From the NCBI RefSeq assembly GCF_052045245.1, contig NZ_JBQEON010000024.1, positions 1 through 64,000 of the forward strand: a stretch of DNA of 64,000 nt, read 5' to 3'. Positions 47,118 to 55,650 of the stretch are shown here, piece after piece. Every line of letters starts with the position of its first letter. Position 1 is the first letter of the stretch. A program made the translations under genes and the position numbers. The DNA is from Burkholderia sp052045245 (lineage in GTDB: Bacteria; Pseudomonadota; Gammaproteobacteria; Burkholderiales; Burkholderiaceae). The notes beneath the pieces were generated by a model. That model searched no databases and was not told where the DNA came from. It was given only the letters and a program-made list of their open reading frames with translations.

Positions 47118-47621
47118 GTGAAGCTGAAACGCTTGGGCTGGGCCGTCGCGCACGCGACGGCCGCAATGGGTGTGCTGTGGAGCGTCCACGCACAGGCCGA
47201 ACTGGGCGGCGCGCCGATGTCGCCGCCGGCGGACGATCACGCCGCGTCGGTGCGCGCGATGCAGCGCGCGATGCGCTCGGCCGACGGCGCGCAGGCGAAC
47301 ACCGCCGCCTACACCGTCCGCGAGATCACGCTCGGATCGGGCACCGTCATCCACGAATACACGTCCGCCGCGGGCACCGTGTTCGGTCTCGCGTGGCGCG
47401 GGCCGAGCATGCCGGACCTGGCGTCGCTGCTCGGCAGCTATTTCCCGCAGTACACCGCCGGCGTCGAGGCCGCGCATGCGGCGCGCGGCTGGCGCGCGCC
47501 CGTGTCGGTCAATACGAACGGCCTGGTGATTCGCACCGGCGGCCACATGGGCGCCTTCGCGGGGCAGGCATGGCTGCCGGCCACGTTGCCGGCCGGCCTG
47601 ACCGGCACCGACATCCAGTGA
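47118..47621 (+). CDS. DUF2844-type exported protein
   Basis: The 167-residue protein begins at GTG 47118 (MKLKRLGWAVAHATAAMGVLWSVHAQAEL). Its N-terminus is a signal peptide with likely cleavage after AQA. The mature part (TVREITLGSGTVIHEYTSAAGTVFGLAWRGPSMPDLASLLGSYFPQY) matches my memory of the DUF2844 family, of unknown function, typical of Burkholderia. It is followed 16 bases later by a DUF3443 lipoprotein, with which it usually pairs. An upstream ATG at 47058 would remove the signal position and is rejected. Confidence 0.75.
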   Translation: MKLKRLGWAVAHATAAMGVLWSVHAQAELGGAPMSPPADDHAASVRAMQRAMRSADGAQANTAAYTVREITLGSGTVIHEYTSAAGTVFGLAWRGPSMPDLASLLGSYFPQYTAGVEAAHAARGWRAPVSVNTNGLVIRTGGHMGAFAGQAWLPATLPAGLTGTDIQ

Positions 47622-47637
47622 CCGCGGGAGAGCGATC

Positions 47638-48870
47638 TTGAACATTCCTCGTACCTTCAAGCGCTGGCTCGGCCTGCTGGGCCTGGCGGCTGCCACGGTG
47701 CTGCTCGTGACCGCATGCGGCGGCGGCGATGACAACAATGGCGGCACCCCCGTGTCGGACGGCAATACCGCGAATACGGCCGTGATCACGGTCGGCACCG
47801 GCGTCGCGCGCGTGATCAACATCCCGACCGTCAACGTGAAGATCTGCGTGCCGGGCACGTCGAACTGCCAGGTGGTCAACAACGTGCTCGTCGATACCGC
47901 GTCGTACGGGCTGCGGCTGGTCAGCAGCGCGCTGTCGTCGGGCGTGTTGAACAACCTGCCGCAGACGACGAGCGGTGGCGCGCCGGTCGCCGAGTGCGGC
48001 ACATTCGTGACGAGCTACACGTGGGGCTCCGTGCGGACCGTCGACCTGTCGATCGGCACCGAGCAGGCGAGGTCGCTGCCGGTGCAGATCATCGGGGACC
48101 TCGGCACGGCCGGCGTGCCGAGCTCGTGCACGAACGGTAGCGTGTCGGCCAATACGGCAGCCGATCTCGGCGCGAACGGCATCCTCGGCATCGGGCCGGC
48201 ACCGGTCGATTGCGGCCCGAACTGCGCGACTTTGACGTCGCCGACGTACAACAATTACTACGCGTGCCCGAGCGGCAATTCGAGTTGCACGGTGGCGCTG
48301 GTGCCGGTCGCGCAGCAAGTGGCCAACCCGGTCCATCATTTCGCGACCGACAACAACGGCGTGATCGTGCAGATGCCGGCCATCTCGAACAGCGGGCAGG
48401 GCAGCGCAACGGGTCTGCTGACCTTTGGGATTGGCACGCAGAGCAACAACGCGCTCGGGGCGTCGACGGTGCTGACCTCGACATCCGGAGGCGACGTCAG
48501 TACGACGTTCCTCGGTAATAACGTGGCCGCGTTCTTCGACACGGGTTCGAATGCGTATTTCTTCAATGATTCGAAGCAGACGCCATGCTCGCCTAACTCG
48601 CTTGCCAAGGATTTCTACTGCCCGACGTCAGCGGCTACCTATACGGCGACGCTGACTGGACAGAACGGCACGACAGGTGGCGTATCGATGCTCGTTCAGG
48701 ATGCAGACAAGTTGTTCTCGAATCCGTCGACATTTGCATTTAACGATATCGCGGGCCCGTATAGTTTGACGTCGCTCGACCTCGGCCTGCCGCACTTTTA
48801 CGGCAAGACGATCTACTTCGGGATGGACAAGACGTCGAGCGGCGGCCCGCAGGCTTACGTCGCGTTCTGA
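47638..48870 (+). CDS. DUF3443-type lipoprotein with aspartic-protease-like motifs
   Basis: The 410-residue protein starts at TTG 47638 with GGGAG seven bases upstream. The signal sequence ends in a lipobox (LLVTACGGG). The body is Ser/Thr/Asn/Gly-rich and has two motifs resembling the paired active-site loops of pepsin-like proteases: VLVDTASYGLRLV (about residue 83) and AFFDTGSNAYFF (about 300). The first has DTA instead of DTG. Eight or so cysteines suggest disulfides in the envelope. Function is unknown; a peptidase or a peptidase-derived binding protein is my inference. Confidence 0.7.
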   Translation: MNIPRTFKRWLGLLGLAAATVLLVTACGGGDDNNGGTPVSDGNTANTAVITVGTGVARVINIPTVNVKICVPGTSNCQVVNNVLVDTASYGLRLVSSALSSGVLNNLPQTTSGGAPVAECGTFVTSYTWGSVRTVDLSIGTEQARSLPVQIIGDLGTAGVPSSCTNGSVSANTAADLGANGILGIGPAPVDCGPNCATLTSPTYNNYYACPSGNSSCTVALVPVAQQVANPVHHFATDNNGVIVQMPAISNSGQGSATGLLTFGIGTQSNNALGASTVLTSTSGGDVSTTFLGNNVAAFFDTGSNAYFFNDSKQTPCSPNSLAKDFYCPTSAATYTATLTGQNGTTGGVSMLVQDADKLFSNPSTFAFNDIAGPYSLTSLDLGLPHFYGKTIYFGMDKTSSGGPQAYVAF

Positions 48871-48890
48871 TCGCGCACGAACGCGGCAGC

Positions 48891-48922
48891 AAAAAGGGGG
48901 CGAGCGTTTCGCCCCCTTTTTT
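48891..48922 (+). terminator. Terminator of the DUF2844/DUF3443 unit
   Basis: AAAAAGGGGGCGA (48891-48903) pairs with TCGCCCCCTTTTTT (48909-48922), loop about 5 bases, with the T-run at the end. It lies 21 bases after the lipoprotein stop. Confidence 0.93.
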
Positions 48923-49041
48923 ATTCCGCCTGCGGCGCGGCCGCGGCGCGCACGATGCACGCGATCGCCGCACCGCGCCGGTTCAGCGCCTACGATATAA
49001 GACCGGCACCGGTGCCGGCACGACATCGAGGAGACAGCGCC

Positions 49042-49539
49042 ATGAGCCAGCGTATTCAACGCATCACGCCGTTTCTGTGGTTCGACCACGATGCGGAGGC
49101 GGCCGCCCACTTCTACGTCTCGGTGTTCGACGACGCGCGCGTCGTGCACGTCGCCCGTTACGGCAAATCCGGCGCGCAGGCGTCGGGCCAGGCCGAGGGC
49201 GCGGTGATGACGGTGTCGTTCGAACTGGACGGGCAGGCGTTTCTCGCGCTGAACGGCGGCCCCGCGTTTCCGCTCACGCCGGCCGTGTCGTTCGTCGTCA
49301 ACTGCCGCGACCAGCGCGAGATCGACCGCTACTGGGCCGCGCTGGCCGAAGGCGGCGACGAGCGCGCGCAGCAGTGCGGCTGGCTGCGCGACCGCTTCGG
49401 CGTGTCGTGGCAGGTGGTGCCGATGCAGATGCCCGAACTGATGGCGGGCGATCCGGCTCGCGCCGAGCGCGTGATGGCGCAGGTAATACGGATGAAGAAG
49501 CTCGACCTGCGCGCGCTGGAGCAGGCGGCGGCCGGCTAG
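49042..49539 (+). CDS. VOC-superfamily protein, PhnB/3-demethylubiquinone methyltransferase-like
   Basis: The 165-residue protein starts MSQRIQRITPFLWFDHDAEAAAHFYVSVF. This is the glyoxalase/bleomycin-resistance (VOC) half-repeat layout of the PF06983 group. The ending PMQMPELMAGDPARAERVMAQVIRMKKLDL is typical of it. Its reaction is unknown; despite the family name it is not a methyltransferase. ATG 49042 has GGAG upstream. It stands alone. Confidence 0.82.
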   Translation: MSQRIQRITPFLWFDHDAEAAAHFYVSVFDDARVVHVARYGKSGAQASGQAEGAVMTVSFELDGQAFLALNGGPAFPLTPAVSFVVNCRDQREIDRYWAALAEGGDERAQQCGWLRDRFGVSWQVVPMQMPELMAGDPARAERVMAQVIRMKKLDLRALEQAAAG

Positions 49540-49901
49540 CGCGAGCGCCGGCCGGGGTGGGGGTGTTGTCGGCGTGGGCGTCCGGCACCCGACGAGTTTC
49601 CCGACCGGTCGGTAAATGAGCCCGGAATGATGGATTCGATTATTTATCGCGCTGCGTTTCACGCTGGTGTAATCAATTCGTGGATTATCGGGCTGATATT
49701 TTTGTCGGGGCATCCAATTATAAAAATAACGTGACAGGCGCATCGACGATGCGGTGTCCCGCTACCGCGCAAATTCCAGACGTGCGAGAGCCGGCATGCG
49801 ATCCAGCCGACTCGTGAAAAGGGATGCAACACGCCGAAATTCAAATTTATAATGCCCGCGTTGTTTTCGGGGTCGCCGATATAAAACGTGAGGGCAATAA
49901 A
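49540..49901 (+). other. A+T-richer intergenic region upstream of the DUF805 gene
   Basis: No gene is supported in these 362 bases. A perfect TATAAT lies at 49848-49853 about 48 bases before the DUF805 start, without a clear -35. A GCATC-GAC-GATGC hairpin lies near 49742-49754. The stretch 49620-49735 is notably A+T-rich (for example CCAATTATAAAAATAACG), which suggests sequence foreign to the local average. Confidence 0.5.
49601..49612. promoter_or_regulatory. 12-bp perfect palindrome CCGACCGGTCGG
   Basis: A perfect dyad with a GACCGGTC core resembles operators of TetR-family repressors. It is about 290 bases upstream of the DUF805 gene and 60 bases after the VOC gene, so its target is unclear. 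No tetR-like gene is in the window. Confidence 0.35.
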
Positions 49902-50282
49902 ATGAATTTCAGTGAAGCTGTTCGTTCCGCATTCAATCAATACGCGACATTCGAGGGGCGCGCGCGCCGCGCGGAATATTGGTATTTCGCGTTGCTCACC
50001 AGCGTCGTGTCGATCCTGTGCCAGGCGATCGCCATGGTCGGTCGCGACGCGAGCGCCATCTCGCTGTTGCTGATGATCGTCGCGGCGGTCGCGTCGCTCG
50101 CGCTGGTGTTGCCGAGCCTCGCCGTCACCGTCCGCCGGCTGCACGATACGGGCCGCTCGGGCTGGGTCCTGCTGATCGCGTTCATTCCGCTCGTCGGCGG
50201 GATCATGCTGCTCGTGTGGATGTGCTCGCGCGGCACCGACGGCCCGAACCGCTTCGGCACGGATCCGATTCCGGCCATCTGA
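49902..50282 (+). CDS. DUF805 inner-membrane protein
   Basis: The 126-residue protein has the DUF805 pattern: an N-terminal YATFEGRARRAEYWYFALLTSVVSILCQAIAMV, a second and third membrane segment (LLLMIVAAVASLALVLPSLAVTVRRLHDTGRSGW and VLLIAFIPLVGGIMLLVWMC), and the conserved GTDGPNRFGTDP end. Function is unknown. ATG 49902 is supported by the FEGRARR motif position. It is flanked by an A+T-rich upstream region and the flhB spacer. Confidence 0.88.
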   Translation: MNFSEAVRSAFNQYATFEGRARRAEYWYFALLTSVVSILCQAIAMVGRDASAISLLLMIVAAVASLALVLPSLAVTVRRLHDTGRSGWVLLIAFIPLVGGIMLLVWMCSRGTDGPNRFGTDPIPAI

Positions 50283-50570
50283 GCGCCGCCCGCTCCGGCG
50301 CGCGACGCCGTCGCGCCGGGGGCGGGCCGACGATCGCTTCACGGCTGCATTGATTCCCCGCCTCACCACCTCACCGCCTCACCCGCGAACGCGATTTCCA
50401 CCGCCGCTCCGCGCGCCGTACCCGCCCGTCGCCTCCCGCCACACCGGCTCGCCCGATTCCCCGAAATACCCCCCTTTCCCGGCTTTGCTCGACCGATCGG
50501 CGTTTGACGTGCGCATGAATAATCGGTGTCACTGGAAAACGGCATTTCGCCGTACCCGACAGGAGGCCCC

Positions 50571-51770
50571 GTGGCAGACGAGAGCGATCTCGACAGAACC
50601 GAAGCCGCCACTCCGAGGCGCCGCGAGAAGGCGCGCGAGGAGGGGCAGGTCGCGCGTTCGCGCGAGCTGGCTTCGTTCGCGCTGCTCGCGGCCGGGTTCT
50701 ACGGCGCGTGGCTGCTCGCGGGTCCGTCGGGCGACCATCTGCAGGCGATGCTGCGCGGCGCGTTCGCGTTCGACCGCGCCACCGCGTTCGACACGCGCCG
50801 GATGCTGTCGGCGGCCGGCAGCGCGAGCATCGAAGGTCTCGCCGCGCTGCTGCCGCTCCTCGCGCTCACCGGGCTGGCCGCGCTGCTCGCGCCGATGGCG
50901 CTGGGCGGCTGGCTGATCTCGCAGAAGACCTTCGAGCTGAAGTTCGACCGCCTGAACCCGATCTCGGGCCTCGGCCGCATCTTCTCGATCCAGGGGCCGA
51001 TCCAGCTCGGCATGTCGCTCGCGAAGACGCTGGTCGTCGGCGGGATCGGCGGGATCGCGATCTGGCGCAGCAAGGACGAGCTGCTCGGCCTCGCGACCCA
51101 GCCGCTCGGCTCGGCGCTCGCCGATGCGCTGCATCTGGTCGCCGTGTGCTGCGGCACGACGGTCGCCGGGATGCTGGTGGTCGCCGCGCTCGATGTGCCT
51201 TACCAAATCTGGCAGTACAACAAGAAGTTGCGCATGACGAAGGAAGAAGTGAAGCGCGAGCATCGCGAGAACGAAGGCGATCCGCACGTGAAGGGCCGGA
51301 TCCGCCAGCAGCAGCGCGCGATCGCGCGGCGCCGGATGATGGCCGCCGTGCCGAAGGCCGACGTGGTCGTCACGAACCCGACGCGCTTCGCCGTCGCGCT
51401 GCAATACACGGACGGCGAGATGCGCGCGCCGAAGGTCGTCGCGAAGGGCGTGAACCTCGTCGCCGCGCGCATCCGCGAACTCGCGGCCGAGCACAACGTG
51501 CCGCTGCTCGAAGCGCCGCCGCTCGCGCGGGCGCTGTATCACAACGTCGAAATCGAACGCGAGATTCCGGGCTCGCTGTACTCGGCCGTCGCCGAAGTGC
51601 TCGCGTGGGTCTACCAGCTCAAGCGCTTCCGCGCGGAAGGCGGCGCGTTCCCGGCCGCACCGGTCGATCTCGACGTGCCGGCCGAACTCGACAAGGGCGC
51701 ATCGGTTGCGTCCGACGACGAGCGTGAAGAAGCCGAAGACGCGCTCGGCAACCAAGGGAGCGCAGCATGA
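50571..51770 (+). CDS. flhB: Flagellar export apparatus protein FlhB
   Basis: The 399-residue inner-membrane export switch starts at GTG 50571, with AGGAGG four bases upstream. An earlier ATG-frame start at 50526 adds 15 residues without an RBS. With this start the autocleavage Asn is residue 269, the same number as in Salmonella. The site reads Asn269-Pro270-Thr271-Arg272 (VVTNPTRFAVALQY), where Salmonella has His at 272. The four membrane segments and the C-terminal APKVVAKGVNLVAARIRELAAEHNVPLLEAPPLARALYHN are normal. Its stop overlaps the flhA start. Confidence 0.96.
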   Translation: MADESDLDRTEAATPRRREKAREEGQVARSRELASFALLAAGFYGAWLLAGPSGDHLQAMLRGAFAFDRATAFDTRRMLSAAGSASIEGLAALLPLLALTGLAALLAPMALGGWLISQKTFELKFDRLNPISGLGRIFSIQGPIQLGMSLAKTLVVGGIGGIAIWRSKDELLGLATQPLGSALADALHLVAVCCGTTVAGMLVVAALDVPYQIWQYNKKLRMTKEEVKREHRENEGDPHVKGRIRQQQRAIARRRMMAAVPKADVVVTNPTRFAVALQYTDGEMRAPKVVAKGVNLVAARIRELAAEHNVPLLEAPPLARALYHNVEIEREIPGSLYSAVAEVLAWVYQLKRFRAEGGAFPAAPVDLDVPAELDKGASVASDDEREEAEDALGNQGSAA

Positions 51771-53869
51771 GCACCCCGACCGCCGGCCTGTTCGCCAAGC
51801 GCCCGAACCCGTTCGCGGGCACCAACCTGCGCGCGCTTGCGGGCCCGATCCTCATCTGCATGATCCTGGGGATGATGATCCTGCCGCTGCCGCCGCTGCT
51901 GCTGGATCTGCTGTTCACGTTCAACATCGCGCTGTCGGTGATGGTGCTGCTCGTCAGCATGTACACGATGAAGCCGCTCGACTTCGCGGCGTTCCCGAGC
52001 GTGCTGCTGTTCTCGACGCTGTTGCGCCTGTCGCTGAACGTCGCGTCGACGCGCGTCGTGCTGCTCGAGGGCCACACGGGGCCGGACGCGGCCGGCCAGG
52101 TGATCGAGGCGTTCGGTCACTTCCTCGTCGGCGGCAACTTCGCGGTCGGCATCGTCGTGTTCGTGATCCTGATGATCATCAACTTCATGGTGATCACGAA
52201 GGGCGCGGGGCGGATCGCCGAAGTGTCCGCGCGCTTCACGCTCGACGCGATGCCCGGCAAGCAGATGGCGATCGACGCCGACCTGAACGCGGGCCTCATC
52301 AACGAAGAGCAGGCCCGCAAGCGCCGCCTCGCCGTGTCGCAGGAAGCCGAGTTCTACGGGTCGATGGACGGCGCGTCGAAGTTCGTGCGCGGCGACGCGA
52401 TCGCGGGCCTGATCATCATGGCGATCAACGTGATCGGCGGCCTGATCGTCGGGATGGTCCAGCACGACATGAGTTTCGCGGCGGCCGGCACCAACTACAC
52501 GCTGCTGACGATCGGCGACGGCCTCGTCGCGCAGATCCCGTCGCTCGTGATCTCGACCGCGGCCGGCGTGATCGTGTCGCGCGTCGCGACCGACGAGGAC
52601 ATCGGCACGCAGATCACCGGCCAGCTGTTCACCAACCCGCGCGTGCTCAACATCACCGGCGCGATCATCGTGCTGATGGGGCTGATCCCGGGCATGCCGC
52701 ACTTCGCGTTCCTTGCGCTCGGCGGCGGTGCGATCTGGCTGGCCCGCTCGCAGGCCAAGCGCGCGGCGGCCCGCGTGGCGGCCGGCGACGTGACCGAGAT
52801 CGCGCCCCCTGCCGCGCTGCCGGGCGACAGCCACGAGGCGACCTGGGACGACGTGCAGCTGATCGACCCGCTCGGCCTCGAAGTCGGCTACCGGCTGATT
52901 CCGCTCGTCGACAAGAACAGCGACGGCGAGCTGCTCAAGCGCATCAAGAGCATCCGCAAGAAATTCGCGCAGGAAATCGGCTTCCTGCCGCCGGTGATCC
53001 ACATCCGCGACAACCTCGAGCTGCGGCCGAACGCGTACCGGATCGCGCTGAAGGGCGTCGAGATCGGCGCGGGCGAAGTGTTCCCGGGCCAGTGGCTCGC
53101 GATCAACCCCGGCCAGGTGACGGCCGCGCTGCCGGGTGCCGTGACGCAGGATCCGGCGTTCGGGCTGCCGGCCGTGTGGATCGACGTCGCGATGCGCGAG
53201 CAGGCCCAGGTGTACGGCTACACGGTGGTCGATGCGAGCACGGTCGTCGCGACGCACCTGAACCATCTGGTCGTCCAGCACGCGGCCGAATTGCTCGGCC
53301 GCCAGGAAGTGCAGTCGCTCGTCGAGCGCACCGGCAAGGATGCGCCGTCGCTCGTCGAGGACCTCGTGCCGAAGACGGTCTCGCTGACCACGCTGCAGAA
53401 GGTGCTGCAGAACCTGCTCGAGGAAGGCGTGCCGATCCGCGACATGCGCACGATCCTCGAGGCCGTGTCGGAACACGCGGGCCGCGGCGACGCGTACGAG
53501 ATCACCGCCGCGGTGCGCTTGTCGCTCGGCCGCGCGATCACGCAGCAGTGGTATCCGGGCGCGGGCGAGATGCAGGTGATGGGTCTCGATTCGAATCTCG
53601 AGCGCGTGCTGTCGCAGGCGCTCGCCACCGGCGCGAACCCGGGCCTCGAGCCCGGCCTCGCGCACAACCTTCTGACCGGCACGCAGCAGGCGATGCTGCG
53701 TCAACAGAATCTCGGGCTGCCGCCCGTGCTGCTGGTGCAGCACGCGCTGCGCGCGATGCTCGCGCGTTTCCTGCGCCGCAGCCTGCCGCAACTGAAAGTG
53801 CTGTCGTACGCCGAAGTGCCGGACACACGCACGATCAAAGTCGTTAACGTCATCGGGGGTTCCGCTTGA
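51767..53869 (+). CDS. flhA: Flagellar export gate protein FlhA
   Basis: The 700-residue inner-membrane protein has about eight membrane segments in its first 330 residues. The conserved FHIPEP cytoplasmic loop region includes LSRFTLDAMPGKQMAIDADLNAGLINEEQARKRR-like sequence (about residues 145-190). The large cytoplasmic domain docks chaperone-substrate complexes. It overlaps flhB by four bases (ATGA) and flhF by four bases (TTGA), so the genes form a tightly coupled unit. Confidence 0.97.
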   Translation: MSTPTAGLFAKRPNPFAGTNLRALAGPILICMILGMMILPLPPLLLDLLFTFNIALSVMVLLVSMYTMKPLDFAAFPSVLLFSTLLRLSLNVASTRVVLLEGHTGPDAAGQVIEAFGHFLVGGNFAVGIVVFVILMIINFMVITKGAGRIAEVSARFTLDAMPGKQMAIDADLNAGLINEEQARKRRLAVSQEAEFYGSMDGASKFVRGDAIAGLIIMAINVIGGLIVGMVQHDMSFAAAGTNYTLLTIGDGLVAQIPSLVISTAAGVIVSRVATDEDIGTQITGQLFTNPRVLNITGAIIVLMGLIPGMPHFAFLALGGGAIWLARSQAKRAAARVAAGDVTEIAPPAALPGDSHEATWDDVQLIDPLGLEVGYRLIPLVDKNSDGELLKRIKSIRKKFAQEIGFLPPVIHIRDNLELRPNAYRIALKGVEIGAGEVFPGQWLAINPGQVTAALPGAVTQDPAFGLPAVWIDVAMREQAQVYGYTVVDASTVVATHLNHLVVQHAAELLGRQEVQSLVERTGKDAPSLVEDLVPKTVSLTTLQKVLQNLLEEGVPIRDMRTILEAVSEHAGRGDAYEITAAVRLSLGRAITQQWYPGAGEMQVMGLDSNLERVLSQALATGANPGLEPGLAHNLLTGTQQAMLRQQNLGLPPVLLVQHALRAMLARFLRRSLPQLKVLSYAEVPDTRTIKVVNVIGGSA

Positions 53870-55650
53870 ACATTCGCAAATTCACCGGCGCGACCAGCCG
53901 CGACGCGCTTCGTCTCGTTCGCGAGGCACTGGGCGCCGACGCCGTCGTGCTGTCGAACCGCACGCTCGATGACGGCAGCGTCGAAATCGTCGCACTCGCC
54001 GACTCGGACCTCGCCGCGGTCACGCCGCCGCCCGCTGCTCGAGCGCGCATGCTCGCGTCGCGCACGCCGGAATCAGTGCCGGCCGCCGCCGTTCCCGGCA
54101 TCGTGTCGCGCCCCGGCGCCGCGCCCGCGCGCCCGGCCGTCAATCCGTATGCGGCCGGCGACGGTGGACTTCCGGACGTGTTCTCGTCGGTGTTCGGCGC
54201 GCGTGCCGAAGCGACGGAGCCGGCTGCGGAACCGGCCGCGTTCGACGCCGATGCGCACGCGCTCGACGCGGCAGCGCCGTCGCCGGTTACGCCTGCTGTC
54301 ACTGCCGATGCAACGCCGGCAGGCACGCCGGCCGCATCGTCCGAACCCGCGCCGTGGCTCGTCGAGCACGCGAAGCGCCTGACGCAGCAGCGCGAGGCGC
54401 TGATCGCCCGCGCGCAGGCGGCGCCGGCCGCAGCGCAAGCACCGGCCCGCACGCAGCCGGACGCCGCCGCCGCGACGCCGGCCGGCTGGGCGCGCGACAT
54501 CGTGCGCGACGCCGAGCGCCGGATGCCGGGCGCGGCCGCCGCTGCCCGCGCAAGCGAAGCGAGCGCCGCGAGACCGATCGAACGCGCGGCCGAACGCACG
54601 CGCCTGTCCGCCGATGCGGCCGCCGCGGTGGCCGACGCGGTGAAGGCGCGCGTCGAGAGCATCGTCAACGACACGGTGATGCACGAGCTCGGCGCGATGC
54701 GCGGGATGATGGAAGAGCAGTTCGACAGCCTGATGTGGCACGACCGCCAGCGCCGCAGCCCGGTGCATGGCGCGCTGACCAGGCACCTGTTTTCGGCCGG
54801 CTTCTCCGCGCAGCTGGTGCGGATGCTGGTCGACAACCTGCCGTCCGGCGACGGCACGCAGACCTTCGAGCAGGCTGCCGACTGGGCGCAGTCGGTGCTC
54901 GCGGCAAACCTGCCGGTGCTCGAGAGCGAGGACGCGCTGATGGAGCGCGGCGGCGTGTTCGCGCTGATGGGGCCGACGGGAGTCGGCAAGACGACGACCA
55001 CCGCGAAGCTCGCCGCGCGCTGCGTGATGCGCTTCGGTGCGAGCAAGGTCGCGCTGCTGACCACCGACAGCTACCGGATCGGCGGCCACGAGCAGCTGCG
55101 CATCTTCGGCAAGATCCTCGGCGTGCCGGTGCACGCGGTGAAGGACGCGGGCGACCTCGCGCTCGCGCTGTCCGAGCTGCGCAACAAGCACATCGTGCTG
55201 ATCGACACGATCGGCATGAGCCAGCGCGACCGCGCGCTGTCCGACCAGATCGCGATGCTGCATGGCGCGAACGCGCCGGTGCAGCGCCTGCTGCTGCTCA
55301 ACGCGACGAGCCACGGCGACACGCTGAACGAAGTCGTGCAGGCGTACCGCAGCGCGGGCGAACATCCCGACCTCGCCGGTTGCATCCTGACCAAGCTCGA
55401 CGAGGCGACCCACCTCGGTGGCGTGCTCGACACCGTGATCCGCTACAAGCTGCCGGTCCACTACGTGTCGACCGGCCAGAAGGTGCCGGAAAACCTGTAC
55501 GTCGCGTCGACCAAATTCCTGCTGAAGAGCGCGTTCTGTGTGCCGCGCGACGGCTCGCCCTTCGTGCCGCAGGACGAGGACATGCCGGCGCTGCTTTCCG
55601 CACTGACCGCACGTTCCACCGCCGAGCTGCACGAGGTGCGATTTGGATAA
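53866..55650 (+). CDS. flhF: Flagellar SRP-type GTPase FlhF
   Basis: The 594-residue GTPase places the flagellum at the pole. It begins at TTG 53866 (MNIRKFTGATSRDALRLVREALGADAVVLSNR), overlapping flhA. A long Ala/Pro-rich B domain (about 60-240) precedes the NG domain with G1 GPTGVGKTTTTAKLAAR, LLTTDSYRIGGHEQLRIFGKILGVPV, the DTIG stretch VLIDTIGMSQRD and G4-like TKLDEATHLGG. It is longer than FlhF of Bacillus because of this linker. FlhG, encoded next, is its expected regulator. Confidence 0.95.
   Translation: MNIRKFTGATSRDALRLVREALGADAVVLSNRTLDDGSVEIVALADSDLAAVTPPPAARARMLASRTPESVPAAAVPGIVSRPGAAPARPAVNPYAAGDGGLPDVFSSVFGARAEATEPAAEPAAFDADAHALDAAAPSPVTPAVTADATPAGTPAASSEPAPWLVEHAKRLTQQREALIARAQAAPAAAQAPARTQPDAAAATPAGWARDIVRDAERRMPGAAAAARASEASAARPIERAAERTRLSADAAAAVADAVKARVESIVNDTVMHELGAMRGMMEEQFDSLMWHDRQRRSPVHGALTRHLFSAGFSAQLVRMLVDNLPSGDGTQTFEQAADWAQSVLAANLPVLESEDALMERGGVFALMGPTGVGKTTTTAKLAARCVMRFGASKVALLTTDSYRIGGHEQLRIFGKILGVPVHAVKDAGDLALALSELRNKHIVLIDTIGMSQRDRALSDQIAMLHGANAPVQRLLLLNATSHGDTLNEVVQAYRSAGEHPDLAGCILTKLDEATHLGGVLDTVIRYKLPVHYVSTGQKVPENLYVASTKFLLKSAFCVPRDGSPFVPQDEDMPALLSALTARSTAELHEVRFG

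Noticed and set aside
50526..50570. An upstream in-frame start for flhB adding 15 residues
   Set aside because: GTG 50571 has AGGAGG at the right distance, and with it the cleavage Asn is residue 269 as in Salmonella.
51611..53847. Long frames opposite or out of phase with flhA
   Set aside because: FlhA is clear in another frame; these are composition-driven shadows.
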